Source of the DNA: Arcanobacterium_A hippocoleae
GTDB taxonomy: Bacteria > Actinomycetota > Actinomycetes > Actinomycetales > Actinomycetaceae
Reading direction: 5' to 3'
Length of the DNA: 64,000 nucleotides
NCBI RefSeq assembly: GCF_031456295.1
Contig: NZ_JAVDUJ010000001.1
Span: 310,001 to 374,000, forward strand
Each line of letters begins with the position of its first letter. The first letter of the stretch is position 1. Below, piece after piece: positions 63,016-64,000 of this stretch. A program made the translations under genes and the position numbers. The notes beneath the pieces are model-generated. The model was not told the DNA's origin. It made no database searches and was given only the letters and a program-made list of their open reading frames with translations.

Positions 63016-63698
63016 TTACGGCGAAGACCAGCACCTGCAAGACCAAGCAGACCTGCGATACCTGCAACAGCTGCAACACCAGCACCAGTATTAGCCAACG
63101 TCTTGCCGGAAGCAGCCTTCACAGCTGCTTTCTTAGCTTCAGCCTTCTTCACATCAGCAGCTTTCTTAGCAACTTCAGCTTTCTTAGCAGCTTCAGCTTT
63201 CTTAGCAGCTTCAGCAGTCTTAGCAGCATCAGCCTTTGCGGTCAGTTCTTCGATGCCACCACGAGTAGCACCCTTCTTACCTGGAGCATTCACATATGCC
63301 TCAGTCTTGTTGTTAACAGTACCCAGATCCAATGCAGATGCGACTCCCTTGGTGTCCTTTTCTACCTTCGAAACTGCAGGAGCGTTATCGTTCCCAACCT
63401 TTTCGCGTGCACTAGCTCCATAGGTAGAACCAGCAGGAGTGTTAACCTTATCGGTAGCTTCACCAGCAGCGCTGGAAGGCTGAATTGAACCATCAGTATC
63501 CAAAAGCACACCGAGGTTTTTCAAAGTTGCTGCGTCACCGGAAGGAGTTTCGCCTGCTGGTGCTGGATTGGTGTTCCAAGTAGCATTAACTTCGGTTTCA
63601 CCTTCGGTGCCACCTGGTGCGGCGAAAGCTGGAACCGAAGCTGCACCAGCGAGTGCAACTACTGCACCAAATGCACATGCTTTCTTTACAAGTTTCAT
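63006..63698 (-). CDS. Secreted LANTG surface protein, paralogue
   Basis: 230 residues from ATG 63698 (GAGG upstream; a TTG at 63710 is in frame). A signal peptide ends near VPAFA. The middle (about 25-140) is acidic and Gly/Thr/Asn-rich with no recognised domain and differs from the first paralogue. An AEAAKKAE-type Lys/Ala repeat precedes LANTG (201-205), a hydrophobic span and RRKFN. Predicted sortase substrate. It shares promoter, leader, C-terminal anchor and terminator with the gene at 61680. Its promoter carries a G12 tract. Confidence 0.83.
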   Translation of the reverse strand: MKLVKKACAFGAVVALAGAASVPAFAAPGGTEGETEVNATWNTNPAPAGETPSGDAATLKNLGVLLDTDGSIQPSSAAGEATDKVNTPAGSTYGASAREKVGNDNAPAVSKVEKDTKGVASALDLGTVNNKTEAYVNAPGKKGATRGGIEELTAKADAAKTAEAAKKAEAAKKAEVAKKAADVKKAEAKKAAVKAASGKTLANTGAGVAAVAGIAGLLGLAGAGLRRKFN

Positions 63699-63763
63699 TT
63701 TTGACCTCAATTTTTCTTCTCATGAGCTTACTGTCTGACAACATAAATGCTGTCAACAACTTC

Positions 63764-63796
63764 AACGTACCCCCCCCCCCCGCAAATGATTGTCAA
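63764..63796 (-). promoter_or_regulatory. Promoter with G12 spacer tract, second LANTG gene
   Basis: On the minus strand: -35 TTGACA (63791-63796), ATCATTTGC, G12 (63770-63781), -10 TACGTT (63764-63769). Spacer 21 bases. Same architecture as at 62685 with a different tract length. The 100 or so bases upstream are also conserved between the two loci and are A/T-rich. Beyond about 63900 to the window end I see no gene. Confidence 0.8.
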
Positions 63797-64000
63797 GGCA
63801 TATTCGACAACTGAAAGATAAAAAGTGTGCAAAACTACATCAGCTAATCTCATTTGTGAATATTTGGAGAAAAAGTAGGACAAATTGCCTAAACAAATTA
63901 AAATTTCATCCATCTTTGAGCGAACTACTGCCCCGATTCCTGCCCTTATTTTTTCTTTACCGCAAAATCACACAAAGAATAAAAATTCCGGTCTAAAATC

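Overview
The window is a chromosomal segment of an actinobacterium. Lineage markers are present throughout: the actinobacterial integration host factor MihF, RbpA, WhiA, FtsR, a GarA/OdhI-type FHA protein, PafB/PafC, a HelY-type helicase, a PriA that has lost its helicase motifs, and sortase substrates ending in LAxTG. Base composition is low for the phylum (mid-40s percent G+C by eye). Together with the LANTG/LARTG surface proteins and signs of lost biosynthesis this suggests a host-associated member of the Actinomycetales (Actinomycetaceae-like). The species cannot be named from sequence alone.

Layout. 1-15.4 kb, plus strand: a prepilin-peptidase-like protein, aroC, fused aroK-aroB, a kinase-dead shikimate-kinase-like protein, efp, nusB, mihF, gmk, rpoZ, coaBC, metK, priA, fmt, rsmB, rpe. 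15.4-18.8 kb: a GC-rich 5'-truncated remnant of a sortase-anchored haem-binding (HtaA) protein, then an FMN riboswitch controlling a two-gene importer (ribX, ribY). 18.8-28 kb: a DUF3866 gene divergent from pafB-pafC, a small membrane protein, a lipid-kinase-like gene, helY and lnt. 28-35.4 kb: rbpA, an NCS2 nucleobase permease with a fused, degenerate OHCU-decarboxylase-like domain, two MerR regulators including ftsR, a garA-like gene and pepN. 35.4-43.7 kb: tRNA-Pro, the debris of an ABC transporter locus, then der, cmk, tyrA, rluB, scpB, scpA, parA and xerD on the minus strand. 44-49 kb: tkt and a zinc-ribbon/SPFH membrane-stress pair. 49-61.5 kb, minus strand: the gap-pgk-tpiA-secG block, and the rapZ-yvcK-whiA, uvrC and uvrA genes. 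61.5-64 kb: two tandem paralogous LANTG surface-protein genes.

The most notable structure is at the right end. Both surface-protein genes have a consensus -35 (TTGACA) and a TAnnnT -10 separated by a spacer that is mostly a pure G tract: G10 at one locus (19-nt spacer) and G12 at the other (21-nt spacer). Changing tract length would reset promoter spacing, the classical design of a phase-variable promoter. The two genes share about 120-150 bp of 5' and 3' flank but have different central domains. The duplicated 3' flank includes a decayed copy of the LexA/SOS box of uvrA. A third G tract (G9) lies just upstream of the uvrC start.

Several loci suggest biosynthesis replaced by scavenging. The pyrimidine operon that usually lies between nusB and mihF is absent. 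The riboflavin genes that usually follow rpe are replaced by a riboswitch-controlled importer. A nucleobase permease is present. tatA/tatC are not at their usual place downstream of pafC.
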